DNA of 64,000 bases. Source: Auanema rhodensis. Taxonomy: Eukaryota; Nematoda; Chromadorea; Rhabditida; Rhabditidae. Below, piece by piece: positions 13,001 through 27,104 of this stretch (positions are counted from its first letter, which is position 1; each line of letters opens with the position of its first letter). The notes under the pieces were generated by a model that ran no database searches, was not told the origin of the DNA, and was given only the letters and a program-made list of their open reading frames with translations. Made by a program: the position numbers and the translations under genes. Where the stretch lies: contig CAXKVF010000073.1 in NCBI GenBank assembly GCA_964057225.1, forward strand, positions 496,001-560,000. Reading direction: 5' to 3'.

Positions 13001-14080
13001 TATCTTTCACGTGAAGCGAGTTACATACCAAGTGCACATCACGTGTACATTTAATTAGCATAAATTAAAATTCACGTAAATTTCAAAGTCATGGTTACCA
13101 TGAACCAATATCAATGAAAATTTGTTTTTAGACTAATATGGACATGGGGAATCTGATTTTGAAAACCGCATCTCTTTATCTTTCACGTGAAGCGAGTTAC
13201 ATACCAAGTGCACATCACGTGTACATTTAATTAGCATAAATTAAAGTTCACGTAAATTTCAAAGTCATGGTTACCATGAACCAATATCAATGAAAATTTG
13301 TTTTTAGACTAATATGGACATGGGGAATCTGATTTTGAAAACCGCATCTCTTTATCTTTCACGTGAAGCGAGTTACATACGAAGTGCACATCACGTGTAC
13401 ATTTAATTAGCATAAATTAAAGTTCACGTAAATTTCAAAGTCATGGTTACCATGAACCAATATCAATGAAAATTTGTTTTTAGACTAATATGGACATGGG
13501 GAATCTGATTTTGAAAACCGCATCTCTTTATCTTTCACGTGAAGCGAGTTACATACCAAGTGCACATCACGTGTACATTTAATTAGCATAAATTAAAGTT
13601 CACGTAAATTTCAAAGTCATGGTTACCATGCACCAATATCAATAAAAATTTGTTTTTAGACTAATATGGACATGGGGAATCTAATTTTGAAAACCGCATC
13701 TTTTTATCTTTCACGTGAAGCGAGTTACATACCAAGTGCACATCACGTGTACAATTAATTAGCATAAATTAAAGTTCACGTAAATTTCAAAGTCATGGTT
13801 ACCATGCACCAATATCAATAAAAATTTGTTTTTAGACTAATATGGTCATGGGGAATCTAATTTTGAAAACCGCATCTTTTTATCTTTCACGTGAAGCGAG
13901 TTACATACCAAGTGCACATCACGTGTACAATTAATTAGCATAAATTAAAGTTTACGTAAATTTCAAAGTCATGGTTACCATGAACCAATATCAATAAAAA
14001 TTTGTTTCTAGACTAATATGGACATGTGGAATCTAATTTTGAAAACCGCATCTCTTTATCTTTCACGTGAAGCGAGTTAC
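10033..14080 (+). repeat. Divergent 23-monomer segment between units
   Basis: Order: c d a'' d f e' a g a' d a b d e' a b c c c c' d e a. The first eight monomers (10033-11440) match those from 18129 to 19536, including the a'' tag A89T at 10385 and 18481. The last part (11793-14080) repeats the a b d e' a b c c c c' d e theme. Private changes are A131T in the monomer at 10737 and G46A at 13025. It has the same length as the unit on each side but different content, so it is a rearranged relative rather than a copy. Confidence 0.85.
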
Positions 14081-17000
14081 ATACCAAGTGCACATCACGT
14101 GTACAATTAATTAGCATAAATTAAAGTTTACGTAAATTTCAAAGTCATGGTTACCATGAACCAATATCAATAAAAATTTGTTTCTAGACTAATATGGACA
14201 TGTGGAATCTAATTTTGAAAACCGCATCTCTTTATCTTTCACGTGAAGCGAGTTACATACCAAGTGCACATCACGTGTACATTTAATTAGCATAAATTAA
14301 AGTTCACGTAAATTTCAAAGTCATGGTTACCATGCACCAATATCAATAAAAATTTGTTTTTAGACTAATATGGACATGGGGAATCTAATTTTGACAACCG
14401 CAACTCTTTATCTTTCACGTGAAGCGAGTTACATACCAAGTGCACATCACGTGTACATTTAATTAGCATAAATTAAAGTTCACGTAAATTTCAAAGTCAT
14501 GGTTACCATGAACCAATATCAATGAAAATTTGTTTTTAGACTAATATGGACATGGGGAATCTGATTTTGAAAACCGCATCTCTTTATCTTTCACGTGAAG
14601 CGAGTTACATACCAAGTGCACATCACGTGTACATTTAATTAGCATAAATTAAAGTTCACGTAAATTTCAAAGTCATGGTTACCATGAACCAATATCAATG
14701 AAAATTTGTTTTTAGACTAATATGGACATGGGGAATCTGATTTTGAAAACCGCATCTCTTTATCTTTCACGTGAAGCGAGTTACATACCAAGTGCACATC
14801 ACGTGTACATTTAATTAGCATAAATTAAAGTTCACGTAAATTTCAAAGTCATGGTTACCATGAACCAATATCAATGAAAATTTGTTTTTAGACTAATATG
14901 GACATGGGGAATCTGATTTTGAAAACCGCATCTCTTTATCTTTCACGTGAAGCGAGTTACATACGAAGTGCACATCACGTGTACATTTAATTAGCATAAA
15001 TTAAAGTTCACGTAAATTTCAAAGTCATGGTTACCATGAACCAATATCAATGAAAATTTGTTTTTAGACTAATATGGACATGGGGAATCTGATTTTGAAA
15101 ACCGCATCTCTTTATCTTTCACGTGAAGCGAGTTACATACCAAGTGCACATCACGTGTACATTTAATTAGCATAAATTAAAGTTCACGTAAATTTCAAAG
15201 TCATGGTTACCATGCACCAATATCAATAAAAATTTGTTTTTAGACTAATATGGACATGGGGAATCTAATTTTGAAAACCGCATCTTTTTATCTTTCACGT
15301 GAAGCGAGTTACATACCAAGTGCACATCACGTGTACAATTAATTAGCATAAATTAAAGTTCACGTAAATTTCAAAGTCATGGTTACCATGCACCAATATC
15401 AATAAAAATTTGTTTTTAGACTAATATGGTCATGGGGAATCTAATTTTGAAAACCGCATCTTTTTATCTTTCACGTGAAGCGAGTTACATACCAAGTGCA
15501 CATCACGTGTACAATTAATTAGCATAAATTAAAGTTTACGTAAATTTCAAAGTCATGGTTACCATGAACCAATATCAATAAAAATTTGTTTCTAGACTAA
15601 TATGGACATGTGGAATCTAATTTTGAAAACCGCATCTCTTTATCTTTCACGTGAAGCGAGTTACATACCAAGTGCACATCACGTGTACATTTAATTAGCA
15701 TAAATTAAAGTTCACGTAAATTTCAAAGTCATGGTTACCATGCACCAATATCAATAAAAATTTGTTTTTAGACTAATATGGACATGGGGAATCTAATTTT
15801 GACAACCGCAACTCTTTATCTTTCACGTGAAGCGAGTTACATACCAAGTGCACATCACGTGTACATTTAATTAGCATAAATTAAAGTTCACGTAAATTTC
15901 AAAGTCATGGTTACCATGCACCAATATCAATAAAAATTTGTTTTTAGACTAATATGGACATGGGGAATCTAATTTTGAAAACCGCATCTTTTTATCTTTC
16001 ACGTGAAGCGAGTTACATACCAAGTGCACATCACGTGTACAATTAATTAGCATAAATTAAAGTTCACGTAAATTTCAAAGTCATGGTTACCATGCACCAA
16101 TATCAATAAAAATTTGTTTTTAGACTAATATGGACATGGGGAATCTAATTTTGAAAACCGCATCTTTTTATCTTTCACGTGAAGCGAGTTACATACCAAG
16201 TGCACATCACGTGTACAATTAATTAGCATAAATTAAAGTTTACGTAAATTTCAAAGTCATGGTTACCATGAACCAATATCAATAAAAATTTGTTTCTAGA
16301 CTAATATGGACATGTGGAATCTAATTTTGAAAACCGCATCTCTTTATCTTTCACGTGAAGCGAGTTACATACCAAGTGCACATCACGTGTACATTTAATT
16401 AGCATAAATTAAAGTTCACGTAAATTTCAAAGTCATGGTTACCATGCACCAATATCAATAAAAATTTGTTTTTAGACTAATATGGACATGGGGAATCTAA
16501 TTTTGACAACCGCAACTCTTTATCTTTCACGTGAAGCGAGTTACATACCAAGTGCACATCACGTGTACATTTAATTAGCATAAATTAAAGTTCACGTAAA
16601 TTTCAAAGTCATGGTTACCATGAACCAATATCAATGAAAATTTGTTTTTAGACTAATATGGACATGGGGAATCTGATTTTGAAAACCGCATCTCTTTATC
16701 TTTCACGTGAAGCGAGTTACATACCAAGTGCACATCACGTGTACATTTAATTAGCATAAATTAAAGTTCACGTAAATTTCAAAGTCATGGTTACCATGAA
16801 CCAATATCAATGAAAATTTGTTTTTAGACTAATATGGACATGGGGAATCTGATTTTGAAAACCGCATCTCTTTATCTTTCACGTGAAGCGAGTTACATAC
16901 CAAGTGCACATCACGTGTACATTTAATTAGCATAAATTAAAGTTCACGTAAATTTCAAAGTCATGGTTACCATGAACCAATATCAATGAAAATTTGTTTT

Positions 17001-18128
17001 TAGACTAATATGGACATGGGGAATCTGATTTTGAAAACCGCATCTCTTTATCTTTCACGTGAAGCGAGTTACATACGAAGTGCACATCACGTGTACATTT
17101 AATTAGCATAAATTAAAGTTCACGTAAATTTCAAAGTCATGGTTACCATGAACCAATATCAATGAAAATTTGTTTTTAGACTAATATGGACATGGGGAAT
17201 CTGATTTTGAAAACCGCATCTCTTTATCTTTCACGTGAAGCGAGTTACATACCAAGTGCACATCACGTGTACATTTAATTAGCATAAATTAAAGTTCACG
17301 TAAATTTCAAAGTCATGGTTACCATGCACCAATATCAATAAAAATTTGTTTTTAGACTAATATGGACATGGGGAATCTAATTTTGAAAACCGCATCTTTT
17401 TATCTTTCACGTGAAGCGAGTTACATACCAAGTGCACATCACGTGTACAATTAATTAGCATAAATTAAAGTTCACGTAAATTTCAAAGTCATGGTTACCA
17501 TGCACCAATATCAATAAAAATTTGTTTTTAGACTAATATGGTCATGGGGAATCTAATTTTGAAAACCGCATCTTTTTATCTTTCACGTGAAGCGAGTTAC
17601 ATACCAAGTGCACATCACGTGTACAATTAATTAGCATAAATTAAAGTTCACGTAAATTTCAAAGTCATGGTTACCATGAACCAATATCAATAAAAATTTG
17701 TTTTTAGACTAATATGGACATGTGGAATCTAATTTTGAAAACCGCATCTCTTTATCTTTCACGTGAAGCGAGTTACATACCAAGTGCACATCACGTGTAC
17801 ATTTAATTAGCATAAATTAAAGTTCACGTAAATTTCAAAGTCATGGTTACCATGCACCAATATCAATAAAAATTTGTTTTTAGACTAATATGGACATGGG
17901 GAATCTAATTTTGACAACCGCAACTCTTTATCTTTCACGTGAAGCGAGTTACATACCAAGTGCACATCACGTGTACATTTAATTAGCATAAATTAAAGTT
18001 CACGTAAATTTCAAAGTCATGGTTACCATGAACCAATATCAATGAAAATTTGTTTTTAGACTAACATGGACATGGGGAATCTGATTTTGAAAACCGCATC
18101 TCTTTATCTTTCACGTGAAGCGAGTTAC
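14081..18128 (+). repeat. 23-monomer higher-order unit, copy 3 (4,048 bp)
   Basis: Same 23-type order as 1937 and 5985, ending with the T113C monomer at 17953. I see no private change at the positions I compared. It begins after two adjacent type-a monomers (13905, 14081), the same a-a junction that precedes copy 1 (1761, 1937). The eight monomers after it follow those after copy 2, with new alleles C88G (19009) and T103G (19361) replacing the plain versions. Confidence 0.9.
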
Positions 18129-20944
18129 ATACCAAGTGCACATCACGTGTACATTTAATTAGCATAAATTAAAGTTCACGTAAATTTCAAAGTCATGGTT
18201 ACCATGAACCAATATCAATGAAAATTTGTTTTTAGACTAATATGGACATGGGGAATCTGATTTTGAAAACCGCATCTCTTTATCTTTCACGTGAAGCGAG
18301 TTACATACCAAGTGCACATCACGTGTACATTTAATTAGCATAAATTAAAGTTCACGTAAATTTCAAAGTCATGGTTACCATGCACCAATATCAATAAAAA
18401 TTTGTTTTTAGACTAATATGGACATGGGGAATCTAATTTTGAAAACCGCATCTTTTTATCTTTCACGTGAAGCGAGTTACATACCAAGTGCACATCACGT
18501 GTACAATTAATTAGCATAAATTAAAGTTCACGTAAATTTCAAAGTCATGGTTACCATGAACCAATATCTATAAAAATTTGTTTTTAGACTAATATGGACA
18601 TGTGGAATCTAATTTTGAAAACCGCATCTCTTTATCTTTCACGTGAAGCGAGTTACATACCAAGTGCACATCACGTGTACATTTAATTAGCATAAATTAA
18701 AGTTCACGTAAATTTCAAAGTCATGGTTACCATGCACCAATATCAATAAAAATTTGTTTTTAGACTAATATGGACATGGGGAATCTAATTTTGAAAACCG
18801 CATCTTTTTATCTTTCACGTGAAGCGAGTTACATACCAAGTGCACATCACGTGTACATTTAATTAGCATAAATTAAAGTTCACGTAAATTTCAAAGTCAT
18901 GGTTACCATGAACCAATATCAATAAAAATTTGTTTTTAGACTAATATGGACATGGGGAATCTAATTTTGAAAACCGCATCTTTTTATCTTTCACGTGAAG
19001 CGAGTTACATACCAAGTGCACATCACGTGTACAATTAATTAGCATAAATTAAAGTTCACGTAAATTTCAAAGTCATGGTTACCATGCACCAATATGAATA
19101 AAAATTTGTTTTTAGACTAATATGGACATGGGGAATCTAATTTTGAAAACCGCATCTTTTTATCTTTCACGTGAAGCGAGTTACATACCAAGTGCACATC
19201 ACGTGTACAATTAATTAGCATAAATTAAAGTTTACGTAAATTTCAAAGTCATGGTTACCATGAACCAATATCAATAAAAATTTGTTTCTAGACTAATATG
19301 GACATGTGGAATCTAATTTTGAAAACCGCATCTCTTTATCTTTCACGTGAAGCGAGTTACATACCAAGTGCACATCACGTGTACATTTAATTAGCATAAA
19401 TTAAAGTTCACGTAAATTTCAAAGTCATGGTTACCATGCACCAATATCAATAAAAATTTGTTGTTAGACTAATATGGTCATGGGGAATCTAATTTTGAAA
19501 ACCGCATCTTTTTATCTTTCACGTGAAGCGAGTTACATACCAAGTGCACATCACGTGTACAATTAATTAGCATGAATTAAAGTTCACGTAAATTTCAAAG
19601 TCATGGTTACCATGAACCAATATCAATAAAAATTTGTTTTTAGACTAATATGGACATGGGGAATCAAATTTTGAAAACCGCATCTCTTTATCTTTCACGT
19701 GAAGCGAGTTACATACCAAGTGCACATCACGTGTACATTTAATTAGCATAAATTAAAGTTCACGTAAATTTCAAAGTCATGGTTACCATGCACCAATATC
19801 AATAAAAATTTGTTTTTAGACTAATATGGACATGGGGAATCTAATTTTGAAAACCGCATCTCTTTATCTTTCACGTGAAGCGAGTTACATACCAAGTGCA
19901 CATCACGTGTAAATTTAATTAGCATAAATTAAAGTTCACGTAAATTTCAAAGTCATGGTTATCATGAACCAATATCAATAAAAATTTGTTTTTAGACTAA
20001 TATGGACATGGGGAATCTAATTTTGAAAACCGCATCTCTTTATCTTTCACGTGAAGCGAGTTACATACCAAGTGCACATCACGTGTAAATTTAATTAGCA
20101 TAAATTAAAGTTCACGTAAATTTCAAAGTCATGGTTATCATGAACCAATATCAATAAAAATTTGTTTTTAGACTAATATGGACATGGGGAATCTAATTTT
20201 GAAAACCGCATCTCTTTATCTTTCACGTGAAGCGAGTTACATACCAAGTGCACATCACGTGTACATTTAATTAGCATAAATTAAAGTTCACGTAAATTTC
20301 AAAGTCATGGTTACCATGCACCAATATCAATAAAAATTTGTTTTTAGACTAATATGGACGTGGGGAATCTAATTTTGAAAACCGCATCTCTTTATCTTTC
20401 ACGTGAAGCGAGTTACATACCAAGTGCACATCACGTGTACATTTAATTAGCATAAATTAAAGTTCACGTAAATTTCAAAGTCATGGTTACCATGAACCAA
20501 TATCAATAAAAGTTTGTTTTTAGACTAATATGGACATGGGGAATCAAATTTTGAAAACCGCATCTCTTTATCTTTCACGTGAAGCGAGTTACATACCAAG
20601 TGCACATCACGTGTACATTCAATTAGCATAAGTTGAAGTTCACGTAAATTTCAAAGTCATGGTTACCATGAACCAATATCAATAAAAATTTGTTTTTAGA
20701 CTAATATGGACATGGGGAATCTAATTTTGAAAACCGCATCTCTTTATCTTTCACGTGAAGCGAGTTACATACCAAGTGCACATCACGTGTACATTTAATT
20801 AGCATAAATTAAAGTTCACGTAAATTTCAAAGTCATGGTTACCATGCACCAATATCAATAAAAATTTGTTTTTAGACTAATATGGACATGGGGAATCTAA
20901 TTTTGAAAACCGCATCTCTTTATCTTTCACGTGAAGCGAGTTAC
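17777..20944 (+). repeat. 18-monomer tandem duplication, copy 1 (3,168 bp)
   Basis: Starts at a type-b monomer inside the third 23-monomer unit and runs through the change of family near 19537 into p/q monomers. Diagnostic members: T113C at 17953, A89T at 18481, C88G at 19009, T103G at 19361, A38G with T130A at 19537, two q monomers at 19889 and 20065, A120G at 20241, A96G with T130A at 20417, and T28C,A40G,A43G at 20593. All recur 3,168 bp later in the same order. Confidence 0.9.
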
Positions 20945-23900
20945 ATACCAAGTGCACATCACGTGTACATTTAATTAGCATAAATTAAAGTTCACGTAAA
21001 TTTCAAAGTCATGGTTACCATGCACCAATATCAATAAAAATTTGTTTTTAGACTAATATGGACATGGGGAATCTAATTTTGACAACCGCAACTCTTTATC
21101 TTTCACGTGAAGCGAGTTACATACCAAGTGCACATCACGTGTACATTTAATTAGCATAAATTAAAGTTCACGTAAATTTCAAAGTCATGGTTACCATGAA
21201 CCAATATCAATGAAAATTTGTTTTTAGACTAACATGGACATGGGGAATCTGATTTTGAAAACCGCATCTCTTTATCTTTCACGTGAAGCGAGTTACATAC
21301 CAAGTGCACATCACGTGTACATTTAATTAGCATAAATTAAAGTTCACGTAAATTTCAAAGTCATGGTTACCATGAACCAATATCAATGAAAATTTGTTTT
21401 TAGACTAATATGGACATGGGGAATCTGATTTTGAAAACCGCATCTCTTTATCTTTCACGTGAAGCGAGTTACATACCAAGTGCACATCACGTGTACATTT
21501 AATTAGCATAAATTAAAGTTCACGTAAATTTCAAAGTCATGGTTACCATGCACCAATATCAATAAAAATTTGTTTTTAGACTAATATGGACATGGGGAAT
21601 CTAATTTTGAAAACCGCATCTTTTTATCTTTCACGTGAAGCGAGTTACATACCAAGTGCACATCACGTGTACAATTAATTAGCATAAATTAAAGTTCACG
21701 TAAATTTCAAAGTCATGGTTACCATGAACCAATATCTATAAAAATTTGTTTTTAGACTAATATGGACATGTGGAATCTAATTTTGAAAACCGCATCTCTT
21801 TATCTTTCACGTGAAGCGAGTTACATACCAAGTGCACATCACGTGTACATTTAATTAGCATAAATTAAAGTTCACGTAAATTTCAAAGTCATGGTTACCA
21901 TGCACCAATATCAATAAAAATTTGTTTTTAGACTAATATGGACATGGGGAATCTAATTTTGAAAACCGCATCTTTTTATCTTTCACGTGAAGCGAGTTAC
22001 ATACCAAGTGCACATCACGTGTACATTTAATTAGCATAAATTAAAGTTCACGTAAATTTCAAAGTCATGGTTACCATGAACCAATATCAATAAAAATTTG
22101 TTTTTAGACTAATATGGACATGGGGAATCTAATTTTGAAAACCGCATCTTTTTATCTTTCACGTGAAGCGAGTTACATACCAAGTGCACATCACGTGTAC
22201 AATTAATTAGCATAAATTAAAGTTCACGTAAATTTCAAAGTCATGGTTACCATGCACCAATATGAATAAAAATTTGTTTTTAGACTAATATGGACATGGG
22301 GAATCTAATTTTGAAAACCGCATCTTTTTATCTTTCACGTGAAGCGAGTTACATACCAAGTGCACATCACGTGTACAATTAATTAGCATAAATTAAAGTT
22401 TACGTAAATTTCAAAGTCATGGTTACCATGAACCAATATCAATAAAAATTTGTTTCTAGACTAATATGGACATGTGGAATCTAATTTTGAAAACCGCATC
22501 TCTTTATCTTTCACGTGAAGCGAGTTACATACCAAGTGCACATCACGTGTACATTTAATTAGCATAAATTAAAGTTCACGTAAATTTCAAAGTCATGGTT
22601 ACCATGCACCAATATCAATAAAAATTTGTTGTTAGACTAATATGGTCATGGGGAATCTAATTTTGAAAACCGCATCTTTTTATCTTTCACGTGAAGCGAG
22701 TTACATACCAAGTGCACATCACGTGTACAATTAATTAGCATGAATTAAAGTTCACGTAAATTTCAAAGTCATGGTTACCATGAACCAATATCAATAAAAA
22801 TTTGTTTTTAGACTAATATGGACATGGGGAATCAAATTTTGAAAACCGCATCTCTTTATCTTTCACGTGAAGCGAGTTACATACCAAGTGCACATCACGT
22901 GTACATTTAATTAGCATAAATTAAAGTTCACGTAAATTTCAAAGTCATGGTTACCATGCACCAATATCAATAAAAATTTGTTTTTAGACTAATATGGACA
23001 TGGGGAATCTAATTTTGAAAACCGCATCTCTTTATCTTTCACGTGAAGCGAGTTACATACCAAGTGCACATCACGTGTAAATTTAATTAGCATAAATTAA
23101 AGTTCACGTAAATTTCAAAGTCATGGTTATCATGAACCAATATCAATAAAAATTTGTTTTTAGACTAATATGGACATGGGGAATCTAATTTTGAAAACCG
23201 CATCTCTTTATCTTTCACGTGAAGCGAGTTACATACCAAGTGCACATCACGTGTAAATTTAATTAGCATAAATTAAAGTTCACGTAAATTTCAAAGTCAT
23301 GGTTATCATGAACCAATATCAATAAAAATTTGTTTTTAGACTAATATGGACATGGGGAATCTAATTTTGAAAACCGCATCTCTTTATCTTTCACGTGAAG
23401 CGAGTTACATACCAAGTGCACATCACGTGTACATTTAATTAGCATAAATTAAAGTTCACGTAAATTTCAAAGTCATGGTTACCATGCACCAATATCAATA
23501 AAAATTTGTTTTTAGACTAATATGGACGTGGGGAATCTAATTTTGAAAACCGCATCTCTTTATCTTTCACGTGAAGCGAGTTACATACCAAGTGCACATC
23601 ACGTGTACATTTAATTAGCATAAATTAAAGTTCACGTAAATTTCAAAGTCATGGTTACCATGAACCAATATCAATAAAAGTTTGTTTTTAGACTAATATG
23701 GACATGGGGAATCAAATTTTGAAAACCGCATCTCTTTATCTTTCACGTGAAGCGAGTTACATACCAAGTGCACATCACGTGTACATTCAATTAGCATAAG
23801 TTGAAGTTCACGTAAATTTCAAAGTCATGGTTACCATGAACCAATATCAATAAAAATTTGTTTTTAGACTAATATGGACATGGGGAATCTAATTTTGAAA

Positions 23901-24112
23901 ACCGCATCTCTTTATCTTTCACGTGAAGCGAGTTACATACCAAGTGCACATCACGTGTACATTTAATTAGCATAAATTAAAGTTCACGTAAATTTCAAAG
24001 TCATGGTTACCATGCACCAATATCAATAAAAATTTGTTTTTAGACTAATATGGACATGGGGAATCTAATTTTGAAAACCGCATCTCTTTATCTTTCACGT
24101 GAAGCGAGTTAC
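20945..24112 (+). repeat. 18-monomer tandem duplication, copy 2 (3,168 bp)
   Basis: Repeats every tag of the preceding copy: T113C at 21121, A89T at 21649, C88G at 22177, T103G at 22529, A38G at 22705, A120G at 23409, and the triple change at 23761. I noticed no difference between the copies. The next monomer (24113) is not type b, which fixes the right end. Near-identity indicates that this is one of the youngest events in the window. Confidence 0.9.
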
Positions 24113-24992
24113 ATACCAAGTGCACATCACGTGTAAATTTAATTAGCATAAATTAAAGTTCACGTAAATTTCAAAGTCATGGTTACCATGAACCAATATC
24201 AATAAAAGTTTGTTTTTAGACTAATATGGACATGTGGAATCTAATTTTGAAAACCGCATCTCTTTATCTTTCACGTGAAGCGAGTTACATACCAAGTGCA
24301 CATCACGTGTACATTTAATTAGCATAAATTAAAGTTCACGTAAATTTCAAAGTCATGGTTATCATGAACCAATATCAATAAAAGTTTGTTTTTAGACTAA
24401 TATGGACATGGGGAATCTAATTTTGAAAACCGCATCTCTTTATCTTTCACGTGAAGCGAGTTACATACCAAGTGCACATCACGTGTACATTTAATTAGCA
24501 TAAATTAAAGTTCACGTAAATTTCAAAGTCATGGTTACCATGCACCAATATCAATAAAAATTTGTTTTTAGACTAATATGGACATGGGGAATCTAATTTT
24601 GAAAACCGCATCTCTTTATCTTTCACGTGAAGCGAGTTACATACCAAGTGCACATCACGTGTACATTTAATTAGCATAAATTAAAGTTCACGTAAATTTC
24701 AAAGTCATGGTTACCATGAACCAATATCAATGAAAATTTGTTTTTAGACTAATATGGACATGGGGAATCTGATTTTGAAAACCGCATCTCTTTATCTTTC
24801 ACGTGAAGCGAGTTACATACCAAGTGCACATCACGTGTACATTTAATTAGCATAAATTAAAGTTCACGTAAATTTCAAAGTCATGGTTACCATGCACCAA
24901 TATCAATAAAAATTTGTTTTTAGACTAATATGGACATGGGGAATCTAATTTTGAAAACCGCATCTTGTTATCTTTCACGTGAAGCGAGTTAC
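24113..24992 (+). repeat. Five mixed monomers between duplications
   Basis: 24113 carries C24A, A96G and G123T; 24289 carries C74T and A96G; 24465 is p; 24641 is type c; 24817 has A79C with the private pair C150T,T151G. Combining alleles from both domains in neighbouring monomers, this short stretch looks like a recombination scar. No non-satellite sequence is present. Confidence 0.8.
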
Positions 24993-26048
24993 ATACCAAG
25001 TGCACATCACGTGTACAATTAATTAGCATAAATTAAAGTTCACGTAAATTTCAAAGTCATGGTTACCATGAACCAATATCAATAAAAATTTGTTTTTAGA
25101 CTAATATGGACATGTGGAATCTAATTTTGAAAACCGCATCTCTTTATCTTTCACGTGAAGCGAGTTACATACCAAGTGCACATCACGTGTACATTTAATT
25201 AGCATAAATTAAAGTTCACGTAAATTTCAAAGTCATGGTTACCATGCACCAATATCAATAAAAATTTGTTTTTAGACTAATATGGACATGGGGAATCTAA
25301 TTTTGAAAACCGCATCTCTTTATCTTTCACGTGAAGCGAGTTACATACCAAGTGCACATCACGTGTACATTTAATTAGCATGAATTAAAGTTCACGTAAA
25401 TTTCAAAGTCATGGTTACCATGAACCAATATCAATAAAAATTTGTTTTTAGACTAATATGGACATGGGGAATCTAATTTTGACAACCGCATCTCTTTATC
25501 TTTCACGTGAAGCGAATTACATACCAAGTGCACATCACGTGTAAATTTAATTAGCATAAATTAAAGTTCACGTAAATTTCAAAGTCATGGTTATCATGAA
25601 CCAATATCAATAAAAATTTGTTTTTAGACTAATATGGACATGGGGAATCTGATTTTGAAAACCGCATCTCTTTATCTTTCACGTGAAGCGAGTTACATAC
25701 CAAGTGCACATCACGTGTACATTTAATTAGCATAAATTAAAGTTCACGTAAATTTCAAAGTCATGGTTACCATGCACCAATATCAATAAAAATTTGTTTT
25801 TAGACTAATATGGACATGGGGAATCTAATTTTGACAACCGCAACTCTTTATCTTTCACGTGAAGCGAGTTACATACCAAGTGCACATCACGTGTACATTT
25901 AATTAGCATAAATTAAAGTTCACGTAAATTTCAAAGTCATGGTTACCATGAACCAATATCAATGAAAATTTGTTTTTAGACTAATATGGACATGGGGAAT
26001 CTGATTTTGAAAACCGCATCTCTTTATCTTTCACGTGAAGCGAGTTAC
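24993..26048 (+). repeat. 6-monomer tandem duplication, copy 1 (1,056 bp)
   Basis: Order: a', p, a monomer with A38G,A139C,G172A (25345), a q monomer with A131G (25521), b, c. The G172A change alters AGCGAGTTAC to AGCGAATTAC at the monomer end and is a good tag. All six recur in order from 26049. Confidence 0.9.
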
Positions 26049-27104
26049 ATACCAAGTGCACATCACGTGTACAATTAATTAGCATAAATTAAAGTTCACG
26101 TAAATTTCAAAGTCATGGTTACCATGAACCAATATCAATAAAAATTTGTTTTTAGACTAATATGGACATGTGGAATCTAATTTTGAAAACCGCATCTCTT
26201 TATCTTTCACGTGAAGCGAGTTACATACCAAGTGCACATCACGTGTACATTTAATTAGCATAAATTAAAGTTCACGTAAATTTCAAAGTCATGGTTACCA
26301 TGCACCAATATCAATAAAAATTTGTTTTTAGACTAATATGGACATGGGGAATCTAATTTTGAAAACCGCATCTCTTTATCTTTCACGTGAAGCGAGTTAC
26401 ATACCAAGTGCACATCACGTGTACATTTAATTAGCATGAATTAAAGTTCACGTAAATTTCAAAGTCATGGTTACCATGAACCAATATCAATAAAAATTTG
26501 TTTTTAGACTAATATGGACATGGGGAATCTAATTTTGACAACCGCATCTCTTTATCTTTCACGTGAAGCGAATTACATACCAAGTGCACATCACGTGTAA
26601 ATTTAATTAGCATAAATTAAAGTTCACGTAAATTTCAAAGTCATGGTTATCATGAACCAATATCAATAAAAATTTGTTTTTAGACTAATATGGACATGGG
26701 GAATCTGATTTTGAAAACCGCATCTCTTTATCTTTCACGTGAAGCGAGTTACATACCAAGTGCACATCACGTGTACATTTAATTAGCATAAATTAAAGTT
26801 CACGTAAATTTCAAAGTCATGGTTACCATGCACCAATATCAATAAAAATTTGTTTTTAGACTAATATGGACATGGGGAATCTAATTTTGACAACCGCAAC
26901 TCTTTATCTTTCACGTGAAGCGAGTTACATACCAAGTGCACATCACGTGTACATTTAATTAGCATAAATTAAAGTTCACGTAAATTTCAAAGTCATGGTT
27001 ACCATGAACCAATATCAATGAAAATTTGTTTTTAGACTAATATGGACATGGGGAATCTGATTTTGAAAACCGCATCTCTTTATCTTTCACGTGAAGCGAG
27101 TTAC
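26049..27104 (+). repeat. 6-monomer tandem duplication, copy 2 (1,056 bp)
   Basis: Matches 24993-26048 monomer by monomer: a' 26049, p 26225, the A38G,A139C,G172A monomer at 26401, q with A131G at 26577, b 26753 (the last b in the window), c 26929 (the last full c). To its right, p/q monomers take over completely. Confidence 0.9.
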
